NCBI RefSeq assembly: GCF_007995245.1
Contig: NZ_VCBA01000003.1
Location: forward strand, 313,184-377,183
DNA: 64,000 nucleotides
Source: Tateyamaria sp. syn59
Lineage (GTDB): Bacteria > Pseudomonadota > Alphaproteobacteria > Rhodobacterales > Rhodobacteraceae
Direction of reading: 5' to 3'
Shown here: one piece after another, positions 51,902-60,580 of the stretch
How the letters are laid out: each line of letters opens with the position of its first letter
Position numbering within the stretch: position 1 is the first letter of the stretch
Program-made: the position numbers and the translations under genes
The notes under the pieces: model-generated
Seen by the model: the letters and a program-made list of their open reading frames with translations, nothing else
What the model was told of the DNA's origin: nothing
Database searches by the model: none

Positions 51902-52291
51902 ATGACACGACAGGTTCTAATTCCACCTGTACTGCGTGATGCGTGTGCCCGTGCCGGCATGTCGCCCGGGATCCTATCCAATACCCACGTTTTCTTGACC
52001 GGGGTGACAGGGGCCCTCGCGGATGGCGTCATGCCAGATAGCCAACAGGCGCAGTTCCACGCCTGTTTTGACAAGATCGCCGCCGTGTTGGCCGAAGCGG
52101 ATTTGGGGCTGGACGCGCTGGTCGAAATGACCAGCTATCACGTGGGGCTGCGCGCGCATTTTGACGTGTTCGACCGCGTGCGTTTGCAGCATTTGTCAGC
52201 CCCATACCCTGCCTGGACAGCGGTTGAGGTTGCGGGACTGCGCCGTCCCGGCGCTGTTGTCGAAATTCGCGTGATTGCCGCGCTGGACTAG
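51902..52291 (+). CDS. RidA/YjgF family deaminase
   Basis: 129 residues, the usual RidA length. The strand FLTGVTG, the QFHACFDKIAAVLAEADLGLDALVEMTSYHVGL block and the C-terminal PAWTAVEVAGLRRPGAVVEIRVIA fit the family; the conserved Arg of RidA (usually in the last third, as in ...VEIE..A) falls in the LRRPG stretch. RidA proteins hydrolyse reactive imines and enamines released by PLP ammonia-lyases such as the one encoded nearby. AAGGAGAG precedes the ATG at 51902. Overlaps the SH3 gene by 4 bp tail to tail. Confidence 0.88.
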   Translation: MTRQVLIPPVLRDACARAGMSPGILSNTHVFLTGVTGALADGVMPDSQQAQFHACFDKIAAVLAEADLGLDALVEMTSYHVGLRAHFDVFDRVRLQHLSAPYPAWTAVEVAGLRRPGAVVEIRVIAALD

Positions 52292-52806
52292 TCGCGCAAC
52301 TCGTCCATGGCCACGCCCCACAGCCGTGCTTTGGGCGCCCAGCCACGGTAGCCGCCGGAACTGATGCGGCACCATTCCGGCCCACACTTGCCCAGCCTTG
52401 CGACGACGCCGACCTCGAGGGCTGCGGTCACAGGTGCCGCGGCATCGGGTTTGCTGCGCAGGGTCAGCATGTCTTGCTCGACGATCACGGTGCGGGTGCC
52501 GGACAACAGGGAATAATGCACCCAGCCGCCAAAACCATCGCGGTCCTCGACCCGGCGCCAGTGTCCATGCTCGGCCGTGATGCGCAGGGGCATGTCGCGG
52601 CGTTTGAACACCCAGTCGATGCGGTGGGTGAGCGACGGACCACGGCGCACGTTGCCCTCGGCAGCCTTCATCGACACGTAGCGGGGCAGCGGCAGATTGG
52701 TGACGGGACCGGTATCGCGCGCCATCAGGGGCAGGGTCAGACCCAGCACCAAAGACATCGACAGCACACATCGCCACACCGCAACCATCGGGAACTTTCC
52801 GCTCAT
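52288..52806 (-). CDS. Secreted bacterial SH3-domain protein
   Basis: 172 residues: a signal peptide (hydrophobic stretch VLSMSLVLGLTLPLMA, cleavage near residue 29) and two SH3_4-like repeats (about 44-108 NVRRGPSLTHRIDWVFKRRDMPLRI... and 115-165 LTLRSKPDAAAPVTAALEVGVVARL...). Such periplasmic SH3b pairs bind peptidoglycan or other envelope parts. AAGAGG lies 7 bases before the ATG at 52806. The gene is divergent from the glyoxylate reductase gene. Confidence 0.82.
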   Translation of the reverse strand: MSGKFPMVAVWRCVLSMSLVLGLTLPLMARDTGPVTNLPLPRYVSMKAAEGNVRRGPSLTHRIDWVFKRRDMPLRITAEHGHWRRVEDRDGFGGWVHYSLLSGTRTVIVEQDMLTLRSKPDAAAPVTAALEVGVVARLGKCGPEWCRISSGGYRGWAPKARLWGVAMDELRD

Positions 52807-52904
52807 CACGCGCCTCTTGATATGGCCGAGGTTCTTGTGCCTCTTGCTCACATCCGCCACCATGCCAAAAACGCAGGCCAAGGCCAAGCACCGGGGAGGG
52901 CGCA

Positions 52905-53891
52905 ATGCCAAAGGAACGTCTGAGTGTTGTCGTTACGCGACGGTTGCCTGCCGAGGTTGAAACACGGTTGAGCGAACTGTTCGACGTCACCCTGCGCGAA
53001 GAGGACACAGCCATGTCCCGCTCCGAGATTGTGGAAGCCATGAAAACCGCCGACGTCCTCGTGCCAACGATCACCGACGCCATAGACGGGGCGATGATCG
53101 GGCAGGCAGGCGAACGTCTGAAGTTGATTGCCAATTATGGTGCAGGCGTAGACAATATTGATGTTTCAACGGCCCGGCAGCGCGGCATTCTGGTGTCGAA
53201 CACGCCGGGTGTGCTGACTGATGATACGGCTGACATGACGATGGGTCTGATCCTGGCCGTCACGCGCCGTTTGCCCGAAGGGCTGGCCGCCATGCAATCG
53301 GGGGCGTGGGACGGTTGGGCGCCCACAGCTTTCCTTGGCGGCCGCGTCGCAGGGCGGCGTCTGGGCATCCTCGGGATGGGCCGGATCGGACAGGCGATTG
53401 CCCGCCGGGCGGCGGCCTTTGGGATGCAGGTGCACTACCACAACCGGCGACGCCTGCGGCCCGAGACCGAGGAAGAGCTTGAGGCGACCTGGTGGGAAAG
53501 CCTGGATCAGATGGTGGCCCGCATGGACGTGATAAGTGTCAACTGCCCCCACACGCCATCGACCTTTCACCTGATGAATGCGCGCCGCCTGAAGCTGATG
53601 AAGCCCGACGCGGTGATCGTGAACACCTCGCGCGGGGAAGTGATCGACGAGAACGCCCTGACCCGGATGCTGCGCGCGGGCGAGATCGCGGGCGCGGGCC
53701 TGGACGTGTATGAAAACGGGACCGAGGTGAACCCGCGCCTGCGCGAACTGAGCAATGTCGTTCTGCTGCCGCATATGGGCTCGGCCACCCGCGAGAGCCG
53801 GATCGAGATGGGCGAGAAAGTCATCATCAACATCAAGACCTTCGATGACGGCCACCGGCCACCGGACCAGGTTGTGCCGTCCATGCTGTGA
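52905..53891 (+). CDS. 2-hydroxyacid dehydrogenase (glyoxylate/hydroxypyruvate reductase type)
   Basis: 328 residues of the D-isomer-specific 2-hydroxyacid dehydrogenase family. The NAD-binding GMGRIGQAIARRA follows LGGRVAGRRLGIL; the catalytic set is Arg in NTSRGEVIDE, Glu in LDVYENG and His in LLPHMGSAT. It resembles GyaR/GrhA enzymes that reduce glyoxylate or hydroxypyruvate to glycolate or glycerate. It stands beside GGT and a GlcD-type dehydrogenase, a setting that fits two-carbon and serine-cycle metabolism, although co-transcription with the 70-bp-downstream ggt is uncertain. Confidence 0.92.
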   Translation: MPKERLSVVVTRRLPAEVETRLSELFDVTLREEDTAMSRSEIVEAMKTADVLVPTITDAIDGAMIGQAGERLKLIANYGAGVDNIDVSTARQRGILVSNTPGVLTDDTADMTMGLILAVTRRLPEGLAAMQSGAWDGWAPTAFLGGRVAGRRLGILGMGRIGQAIARRAAAFGMQVHYHNRRRLRPETEEELEATWWESLDQMVARMDVISVNCPHTPSTFHLMNARRLKLMKPDAVIVNTSRGEVIDENALTRMLRAGEIAGAGLDVYENGTEVNPRLRELSNVVLLPHMGSATRESRIEMGEKVIINIKTFDDGHRPPDQVVPSML

Positions 53892-53961
53892 TGCCCCGGG
53901 CGGCGTGTCGCCCGGTTTGAACCGCTAAACCGATTGCATGCCTGCGCCAAAGGAGGACCCG

Positions 53962-55743
53962 ATGCGCTTTTCCCTGACCGTTGCCCTCACCCTCATCGCG
54001 GGGGCCGCGATGGCCCAGCAAGCGGCCGATGCCGTCCAGCCCGAAGGATCGACAACCGGCGCAGCCGTCGCAACGACCGAAGCTATTGCTGCCGCGCAAG
54101 AGGCCAAGGATGCCGGGCAACCTGTCACTGCAGACACCTACATGGTCGCCGCGGCGAACCCGCTTGCCGTTCAGGCTGGTGTCGAAGTGCTTGCCAAGGG
54201 GGGAACGGCTGCGGATGCCCTGATCGCCGTCCAGCTTGTGCTGGGTCTTGTCGAGCCGCAGTCATCCGGCCTGGGAGGGGGCGCATTTCTGGTCTGGTAT
54301 GATGCCGAAACCGGGGAGCTGACGACGCTGGATGGGCGCGAAACAGCGCCGCTGGCGGCAACGCCGCAGCTTTTCCAGACCGAGGACGGCGAGCCGATGG
54401 GCTTTTTCGATGCCGTTGTGGGCGGTCGGTCGGTTGGCACACCGGGCACTCCGGCCTTGTTGGAGGAAGCGTATCTGCGGTGGGGCGGCCTGGACTGGTC
54501 CATCCTGTTTGATACGGCCATTGACCTTGCCGAAAACGGATTTGAGGTGTCACCGCGCCTTGCAGCCATGATCGAACGAGATGCCGAGCGGCTGAGCACT
54601 TTTCCGGTTACGGCGGACTATTTCCTGCCAGGCGGAACGCCGTTGGCTGCGGGAACGACCCTCAAAAATCAACCCTACGCGGACACACTCCGCCTGATGG
54701 CGGCTGAGGGGGCGGACGCCTTCTATGTCGGCAAGATCGCGCAGGATATCATGGCGGCGGTCCAGTTTGCGCCCAGCAATCCGGGCGTTCTGTCCGAACT
54801 CGATCTCGCCGTCTATGAGGTCAAGGAACGGGCGCCGGTGTGCGTCACCTATCGCGAACATGATGTCTGTGGCATGGGGCCGCCCTCGTCCGGCGCGCTG
54901 ACCGTGGGCCAAATCCTTGGCATGCTCGACAGCTACGATCTGGCCGAGCTTGGTGCTGAAAACCCCGAAAGCTGGCGGCTGATCGGTGATGCATCGCGCC
55001 TCGCCTTTGCAGATCGGGGCCGGTTTATGGCCGACAGCGATCATGTGCCCATGCCCACCGCCGGTCTGGTCGATCCCGCCTATCTTGCTGATCGCGCTGC
55101 CTTGCTGGGCGGCGACGCGGCCCTAACCGAGGTTGCACCAGGCAACCCAGCCTTTGATCACAGCAGCAATTGGGCGGATGACGAGAGCCTCGAGCTGCCA
55201 TCGACGTCGCACATCTCGATTGTGGACAGCTTTGGTAACGTCGCTTCAATGACAACGACAATCGAGAACGCATTCGGTGCGCGCCTCATGGTGCATGGGT
55301 TCCTTCTGAACAACGAACTCACCGATTTCAGCTTCCGCAGCCATGTGGACGGCGTGCCCATCGCCAACGCCTTGGCCCCGGGCAAGCGCCCGCGGTCCTC
55401 CATGTCGCCCACCATCGTGATGAAGGATGATGTGCCCGTTCTGGCCATCGGCTCGCCCGGCGGAAGCCGGATCATCGGCTACACCGCCAAGTCCATCATT
55501 GCCTGGATGGATTGGGACATGGACGTGCAGCAGGCGATCAGTCTGCCGCATGCTGTGAACCGCTTTGGCACTTACGATTTCGAAGAGGGCACATCCGCTG
55601 CTGACCTTGCTCCGGAACTGGAAGCACTTGGCTTTGAAGTGAACGTGCGGGGGTTGAATTCGGGCCTGCATGCGATTGAGATTGGCGAAACGCTGCAAGG
55701 TGGGGCCGACCCGCGCCGCGAAGGGATCGCGCTGGGCGACTGA
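53962..55743 (+). CDS. ggt: Gamma-glutamyltransferase
   Basis: 593 residues with a signal peptide (cleavage near MAQQ, residue 19). The autocleavage site is in STSHISIVDSFGNVASMTT, with Thr415 as the expected catalytic N-terminal nucleophile of the small subunit; the PRSSMSPTIV and GSPGGSRIIG motifs bind the gamma-glutamyl group. It is periplasmic and hydrolyses glutathione and other gamma-glutamyl compounds. An AGGAGG 5 bases upstream fixes the start at 53962 rather than 53938. The large-subunit N-terminus carries an Ala/Gln/Glu-rich stretch of ~35 residues. Confidence 0.94.
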   Translation: MRFSLTVALTLIAGAAMAQQAADAVQPEGSTTGAAVATTEAIAAAQEAKDAGQPVTADTYMVAAANPLAVQAGVEVLAKGGTAADALIAVQLVLGLVEPQSSGLGGGAFLVWYDAETGELTTLDGRETAPLAATPQLFQTEDGEPMGFFDAVVGGRSVGTPGTPALLEEAYLRWGGLDWSILFDTAIDLAENGFEVSPRLAAMIERDAERLSTFPVTADYFLPGGTPLAAGTTLKNQPYADTLRLMAAEGADAFYVGKIAQDIMAAVQFAPSNPGVLSELDLAVYEVKERAPVCVTYREHDVCGMGPPSSGALTVGQILGMLDSYDLAELGAENPESWRLIGDASRLAFADRGRFMADSDHVPMPTAGLVDPAYLADRAALLGGDAALTEVAPGNPAFDHSSNWADDESLELPSTSHISIVDSFGNVASMTTTIENAFGARLMVHGFLLNNELTDFSFRSHVDGVPIANALAPGKRPRSSMSPTIVMKDDVPVLAIGSPGGSRIIGYTAKSIIAWMDWDMDVQQAISLPHAVNRFGTYDFEEGTSAADLAPELEALGFEVNVRGLNSGLHAIEIGETLQGGADPRREGIALGD

Positions 55744-55770
55744 CGCCGACGCATTGAGGGAGGAAAAAGC

Positions 55771-57180
55771 ATGCCGCAGGCTATAGATCTGCCACGCAAC
55801 GAGAAGGGGATCGCGACCGCGCTTGGCATCCTCAAGCAGCAGTTCGGCGACCGGTTCCACACCGGGCAGGCGATGCGGGACCAGCACGCCCACTCCACCA
55901 CGTGGATCCGGGCGCAGGCGCCGGATGCGGTGGTTTTTCCGACGTCGACCAAGGAGGTGTCGGACATCATCAAGGTCTGTGCCATCCATGAAGTGCCAGT
56001 GATCCCCTTCGGGACCGGAACATCGCTCGAGGGGCACGTGAACGCGCCCGCCGGCGGCGTGTCCGTCGATCTGACCCGGATGGACAAGATCCTTGCCGTC
56101 AATGCCGAGGACCTAGATTGCGTCGTGCAACCGGGTGTCACCCGAGAGCAGTTGAACACCTATCTGCGCGACCGTGGTCTGTTCTTTCCCATCGACCCTG
56201 GCGCGAATGCGTCGCTTGGTGGCATGGCGTCGACCCGAGCGTCAGGCACGAACGCCGTGCGCTACGGCACGATGAAGGACAACATCCTGAGCCTTGAGGC
56301 CGTGATGGCCGACGGGCGCATCATTCGCACCGCGCAGCGGGCCAAAAAGACCTCTGCGGGGTATGACATGACGCGGCTTTTGATCGGGTCGGAGGGGACA
56401 CTTGGCCTGATCACGGAGATCACGCTGAAGCTGCAGGGCATTCCCGAGGCGATCTCTGCCGCACGCATGTCCTTCCCATCCATTGACGCAGCCTGCCAGG
56501 CGGTGATGACGACGATCCAGTACGGCATCCCGGTGGCGCGGATCGAGTTGATGGATGAATTGAACGTGAAGGCGGCCAATGCCTATGCGGGGTTGGACCT
56601 GCCGGAGACGCCGTTGTTGCTGCTGGAATTCCATGGCTCGGACAGTGGCGTGATCGAACAGGCAGAGATGTTCGGGTCCATCGCGGAAGATGTGGGCGGG
56701 ACGGATTTTGCCGCGACAGCCACAGCGGAAGAGCGCAACAAGCTGTGGAAGGCGCGACATGATCTGTATTGGGCAACCCTGCAATTGCGCCCCGGCGCGC
56801 AGGGCATTTCGACGGATGTTTGTGTGCCCATCTCGCGCCTGGCCGAAGCGGTGACAGGCGCGCAAGCCAAAGCGGCCGAGCTGGATTTGTTGGCACCCAT
56901 CGTCGGTCACGTGGGGGACGGAAACTTCCACTCTCTTGTGTTGATCGACATGAACAATGACGACGAGGTCCGCAGGGCCGAAGAGTTCACCGCATATTTG
57001 GCGGACGAGGCCATCCGCATGGACGGCACCTGCACCGGCGAGCACGGGATCGGGCAGGGCAAGATGCCCTATCTGATCAAGGAGCTTGGGGCGACGGTCG
57101 AGTATATGGCGGCGATCAAGACCGCGCTTGATCCGCAAAACATAATGAACCCGGGCAAGATCTTTGGTCCGCGGCGCTAG
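55771..57180 (+). CDS. FAD-binding oxidoreductase, D-lactate/glycolate dehydrogenase (GlcD-like)
   Basis: 469 residues with an FAD-binding PCMH domain (PTSTKEVSDIIKVCAIHEVPVIPFGTGTSLEGHVNAPAGGVSVDL; DPGANASLGGMASTRASGTNAVRYG) and the FAD-oxidase C domain (SEGTLGLITEITLKLQG; HVGDGNFHSLVLID; TGEHGIGQGK). It dehydrogenates D-2-hydroxyacids such as D-lactate or glycolate and passes electrons to the membrane. GGGAGGAAAAAGC precedes the ATG. It follows ggt by 27 bp, and its 3' end overlaps the spondin-domain gene. Confidence 0.9.
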   Translation: MPQAIDLPRNEKGIATALGILKQQFGDRFHTGQAMRDQHAHSTTWIRAQAPDAVVFPTSTKEVSDIIKVCAIHEVPVIPFGTGTSLEGHVNAPAGGVSVDLTRMDKILAVNAEDLDCVVQPGVTREQLNTYLRDRGLFFPIDPGANASLGGMASTRASGTNAVRYGTMKDNILSLEAVMADGRIIRTAQRAKKTSAGYDMTRLLIGSEGTLGLITEITLKLQGIPEAISAARMSFPSIDAACQAVMTTIQYGIPVARIELMDELNVKAANAYAGLDLPETPLLLLEFHGSDSGVIEQAEMFGSIAEDVGGTDFAATATAEERNKLWKARHDLYWATLQLRPGAQGISTDVCVPISRLAEAVTGAQAKAAELDLLAPIVGHVGDGNFHSLVLIDMNNDDEVRRAEEFTAYLADEAIRMDGTCTGEHGIGQGKMPYLIKELGATVEYMAAIKTALDPQNIMNPGKIFGPRR

Positions 57181-57796
57181 GGCCCTCATCTGTGCCATCC
57201 TGCTGGTGCTCGGCAACGTGGCCGCGGCGCAGGACACCGCACAATACCGGGTGGATGTAACATTCAACTGGTCGGACCCCCGGCTCGACGCGCATTGGAG
57301 CCGCCTGATCGCTTTCGCGCATTCGTCCCGCTACAGCCTGTTTCGGGACGGCGATACGGCATCGAGCGGCTTGGCGCTGGTTGCCACGAACGGCCGTGTC
57401 AGCGTGCTGGAGGCGGAGTTGGCGGAGGGGCGCAGGCGGGGCCGCGTCGGCGCGCATATGGTCCTGCCGGGCATTGCAAGCCCCGGTGCGTTTTCATTTG
57501 AACTGACGCTCGATTACAGGCTGGACCACATCTCCTTTGCCACCATGCTGGCGCCCAGCCCCGACTGGTTTTCTGGTGCGAGCGGCGTCAGTCTCCGCGT
57601 CGATGAGGTCTGGCAAGACAGTGTCTCGGTCACTTTGTGGCCCTGGGACGCTGGCGCGGACAGTGGTCCGGACCATACCGGACCAAATATCGACACCCAG
57701 CCGCGGCAATCGGTGCGTCTGCTGGCCCATCCGGACTTTCTAACTCCCGATGGTTTGAAGCCCATTGGCCACGCGATATTTACTCGGCTGCGGTGA
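57164..57796 (+). CDS. Spondin-domain secreted protein
   Basis: 210 residues: a signal peptide (cleavage after NVAAAQ, about 22) and a spondin N-type domain over nearly the whole mature protein. Cues are YRVDVTFNWSDPR...HWSRLIAFAHSSRYSLFRDGDTASSGL, SFELTLDYRLDHISFATMLAPSPDWFSGASGVSLR and WPWDAGADSG. Spondin domains are best known from animal extracellular-matrix proteins and also occur in marine bacteria; function unknown. The start is a TTG at 57164, inside the end of the GlcD-type gene (17-bp overlap), so it is probably translationally coupled. Confidence 0.8.
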   Translation: MVRGARALICAILLVLGNVAAAQDTAQYRVDVTFNWSDPRLDAHWSRLIAFAHSSRYSLFRDGDTASSGLALVATNGRVSVLEAELAEGRRRGRVGAHMVLPGIASPGAFSFELTLDYRLDHISFATMLAPSPDWFSGASGVSLRVDEVWQDSVSVTLWPWDAGADSGPDHTGPNIDTQPRQSVRLLAHPDFLTPDGLKPIGHAIFTRLR

Positions 57797-57829
57797 TCCA
57801 AAGGGCGCTGCCGGCGACACCATTGTTTA

Positions 57830-57890
57830 GGGGGCTTTGCCCCCGCGCGTGCCGCGCTCCCCCAGGATTTTTTTGAAACAGAGAAGGGTG
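57830..57890 (+). repeat. Roseobacter-type intergenic hairpin repeat, copy d
   Basis: A 6-bp stem GGGGGC-TTT-GCCCCC (57830-57844), then GCGCTCCCCCAGGATTTTTTTG, AAACAGAGAAGGG. It is the same plan and nearly the same sequence as copy c on the other strand. It lies between the spondin-domain gene and the dimethylglycine-dehydrogenase-like gene, both on the plus strand. Confidence 0.65.
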
Positions 57891-57996
57891 GACTGGTGGC
57901 GGGCGTCGTTTTTCCGCTGTGACCGGTCGGCTTGCTGCCGCGGTGGCTGTGCGCTTTGCCTAGAACGGCATAGACGGTTTGCAAGGGAGTCGGGAC

Positions 57997-60495
57997 ATGA
58001 AAACCCATGTGAAAGCGCTAGTGGTCGGCGGTGGGGCAGTGGGCACATCGATTGCCTATCATCTGGCCCGTGCGGGCTGGGACGATGTCATGTTGCTGGA
58101 ACGCGACGAGCTGACCAGCGGAAGCACTTGGCATGCTGCCGGTCTCTTGCCGTATTTCAACATGTCCTATGCGACCACCCACATCCACGACTATTCGATC
58201 AAGTACTACAAGACGCTTGAGGAAGAGACTGGCCTGAATGCCGGTTTCTACGTTGTGGGTAACCTCCGCATGGCCCAGACAGATGCGCGCATGGACGAAT
58301 ACATGCTCTATGCCTCGACTGCCGAGACCTGCGGCGTGCCTTATGAGTGGATGAGCCCGGCGCAGATCAAGGAGCGGTTCCCTCTGGTGCGGACCGAGGA
58401 TCTGAAGGGCGCGATCTATCACCCGACAGATGGCTACATTAACCCCGCCGACGTCACTATGGCGATGGCCAAGGGCGCGCGGCAGCGCGGTGTTTTGATT
58501 GAGCGGAAGTGGCAGGTGGATGCCTATCACTGGACCGGCGACCATTGGGATGTGACCTGCACCAAGATGGTTGAGAAGGGCGGAAACCTTGTTCCTTCGG
58601 ACGAGCAGATCGTGATCCATGCCGAGCATGTCGTAACGGCGACGGGCAACCATGCGCAGCGCACGGCGCAGCTGTTGGGCATCAAGATCCCGGCCATTCC
58701 GGTTGAGCATCAGTATATTGTGACAGAGCCGGACCCAGCGCTGGTCGAATGGCGCAAGACCAATCCAGAGCACCCGGTTTTGCGCGATGCGGATGCCAAA
58801 TGGTACGTGCGCGAGGAGCGGGGCGGTTGGATTCTTGGCCCCTACGAGCGCAATGCACCTGCACGGTTTGAGTATGCCGTGCCGGACAGTTTCCGGGCGG
58901 ATCTTTTCCCCCTCGATCTGGAGCGGATTGAGGAAGAGTACATGTCCATGATCCACCGGATTCCATCCTCGGAAACCGTTGGTTTGAAAGACGATTACAA
59001 CGGCCCGATCTGTTATACTCCCGATGGCAACCCGCTGGTTGGGCCTGCGCCGGGATTGCAGAACATGTGGCTGGCCGAAGGGTTTTCCTTCGGCATCACG
59101 GCGGCGGGTGGCACTGGCTACTACCTTGCCCAGATGATGGTCGAGGGTGAGGCCGAGATCGACATGGCCTCGCTTGACCCCAAACGCTACGGGTCGTGGA
59201 TGACGACCGAGTATGCCGCGCGCAAGAACGAGGAATGCTACGAGCATGTCTATATCCTGCACCACCCCGACGAAGAGCGCGAGGCGTGCCGGCCGTTGCG
59301 TACCGGTCCGGCCTATGACCGGCAGAAAGCAGCGGGCGCGCAATTCGGTTGCGTGAACGGGTTCGAGCGGCCAAATTATTACGGGCCTTTGAATGCGCCG
59401 GACAGTTTCGACCATGATGCACGGTCGTTCCGTCGTGGGGGCTGGTGGCAATACGCGGTCGAGGAGGCGAAAGCGATCCGTGAGGGAGTGGGCTTGATCG
59501 ACGCCACGGCCTTTACCAAGCATCGGATATCCGGGCCGGGGGCGACAGCTTTCCTCGATTGGTTCACAACGAATAAGCTGCCCAAGGTGGGGCGTATCAA
59601 CCTGACCTATGCGCTGACTGCGGCAGGAACAACGCGGACGGAATACACCATCGTGCGGCTGGCCGAGGATGACTATTACCTCGTCTCGGCGGGGGCGTGG
59701 CACGCCTATGACCAGGATTATCTCTACAAGGCGATCATGGAGAAGGAGCCCGAGTTTGGCCGCATCAATGAAGAAGATGTGACGACGAGGTGGGGTGTCT
59801 TCGCAATTGCCGGACCGAAGTCGCGCGATGTGCTGAATGCGTTGGTGAAGGATGCGGACCCGTCCACAGTGCTGTCGAATAAGCGGTTCCCGTGGCTCAG
59901 TTATCGGGACATTGAGCTGGGCATGTGCCCCGTGCGCGCGATCCGCGTGGCCTATACTGGCGAGCTTGGCTGGGAGTTGCACCACCCAATCGAGATGCAG
60001 AATTACCTGTGGGATCAACTGGTTGCAGCCGGTGAGAAGCACGGCATGAAGCTGGTCGGTGCGCGGGCGCAGAACTGGCTGCGGCAGGAGAAATCCTATC
60101 GCGCCTTTGGCACTGAGCTGGGCCGCGATGCGACGCCGATTGAGGCCGACCTGCCGCGCTTTGTTGATCTGTCCAAGGATTTCCATGGCAAGGCGGCGAT
60201 GGAGAAGATCGGGGTGCGGTCGAAATGCGTGACTCTGCTGGTCGATGGGCCACAGGATGCGGACCCCTGGGGGCGGGAGGCGCTGTATGATGGCGAGACG
60301 CGCGTGGGGCGTTTGACCTCGGGCGGGTATTCGGTAGCCTTCGGCAAGTCGATTGGGATGGGCTATGTGACGCCCGGATTGGCGGTGCCGGGGACCAAGC
60401 TGAAGGTCAAGATGTTCGATCAGCTTTGGGACGCTGAGGTGGTCGAGGACAGCCCATATGATCCCAAGAACGAGGTGATCCGAAAGGACGGGTAG
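57997..60495 (+). CDS. Dimethylglycine dehydrogenase-like FAD/GcvT protein
   Basis: 832 residues. An N-terminal FAD (DAO) domain (ALVVGGGAVGTSIAYHLARAG; His46 in SGSTWHAAGLL matches the position of the covalent-flavin His of the sarcosine/dimethylglycine group) is followed by a FAO_M middle region and a GcvT-like aminomethyltransferase domain with its C-terminal barrel (RVAYTGELGWELH; LTSGGYSVAFGKSIGMGYV). It oxidatively demethylates N-methyl amino compounds and passes the one-carbon unit to tetrahydrofolate. AAGGGAG precedes the ATG at 57997. It stands alone between two hairpin repeats. Confidence 0.93.
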   Translation: MKTHVKALVVGGGAVGTSIAYHLARAGWDDVMLLERDELTSGSTWHAAGLLPYFNMSYATTHIHDYSIKYYKTLEEETGLNAGFYVVGNLRMAQTDARMDEYMLYASTAETCGVPYEWMSPAQIKERFPLVRTEDLKGAIYHPTDGYINPADVTMAMAKGARQRGVLIERKWQVDAYHWTGDHWDVTCTKMVEKGGNLVPSDEQIVIHAEHVVTATGNHAQRTAQLLGIKIPAIPVEHQYIVTEPDPALVEWRKTNPEHPVLRDADAKWYVREERGGWILGPYERNAPARFEYAVPDSFRADLFPLDLERIEEEYMSMIHRIPSSETVGLKDDYNGPICYTPDGNPLVGPAPGLQNMWLAEGFSFGITAAGGTGYYLAQMMVEGEAEIDMASLDPKRYGSWMTTEYAARKNEECYEHVYILHHPDEEREACRPLRTGPAYDRQKAAGAQFGCVNGFERPNYYGPLNAPDSFDHDARSFRRGGWWQYAVEEAKAIREGVGLIDATAFTKHRISGPGATAFLDWFTTNKLPKVGRINLTYALTAAGTTRTEYTIVRLAEDDYYLVSAGAWHAYDQDYLYKAIMEKEPEFGRINEEDVTTRWGVFAIAGPKSRDVLNALVKDADPSTVLSNKRFPWLSYRDIELGMCPVRAIRVAYTGELGWELHHPIEMQNYLWDQLVAAGEKHGMKLVGARAQNWLRQEKSYRAFGTELGRDATPIEADLPRFVDLSKDFHGKAAMEKIGVRSKCVTLLVDGPQDADPWGREALYDGETRVGRLTSGGYSVAFGKSIGMGYVTPGLAVPGTKLKVKMFDQLWDAEVVEDSPYDPKNEVIRKDG

Positions 60496-60498
60496 GAG

Positions 60499-60576
60499 CG
60501 GTTTCGCCGCGCTTGCGCTGCGGCGACCGGCTGGGGCTCTGCCCCAGACCCCGAAGTATTGTTAGCCAGAAGAAAT
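60499..60576 (+). repeat. Roseobacter-type intergenic hairpin repeat, copy e
   Basis: Starts with GCGGTTTCGCCGC, like copy b; then a perfect 7-bp stem CTGGGGC-TCT-GCCCCAG (60531-60547), ACCCCGAAGTATTGTTAGCC and AGAAGAAATGG. It lies between the 3' ends of the convergent DMGDH-like and GH25 genes, where it could end both transcripts. Confidence 0.65.
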
Positions 60577-60580
60577 GGCT

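Noticed and set aside
58018-60186. 722-codon open frame on the minus strand opposite the DMGDH-like gene
   Set aside because: Antisense shadow of a GC-rich gene; its translation is rich in Arg/His/Pro and has no recognisable domain, while the plus-strand frame is a full-length known enzyme.
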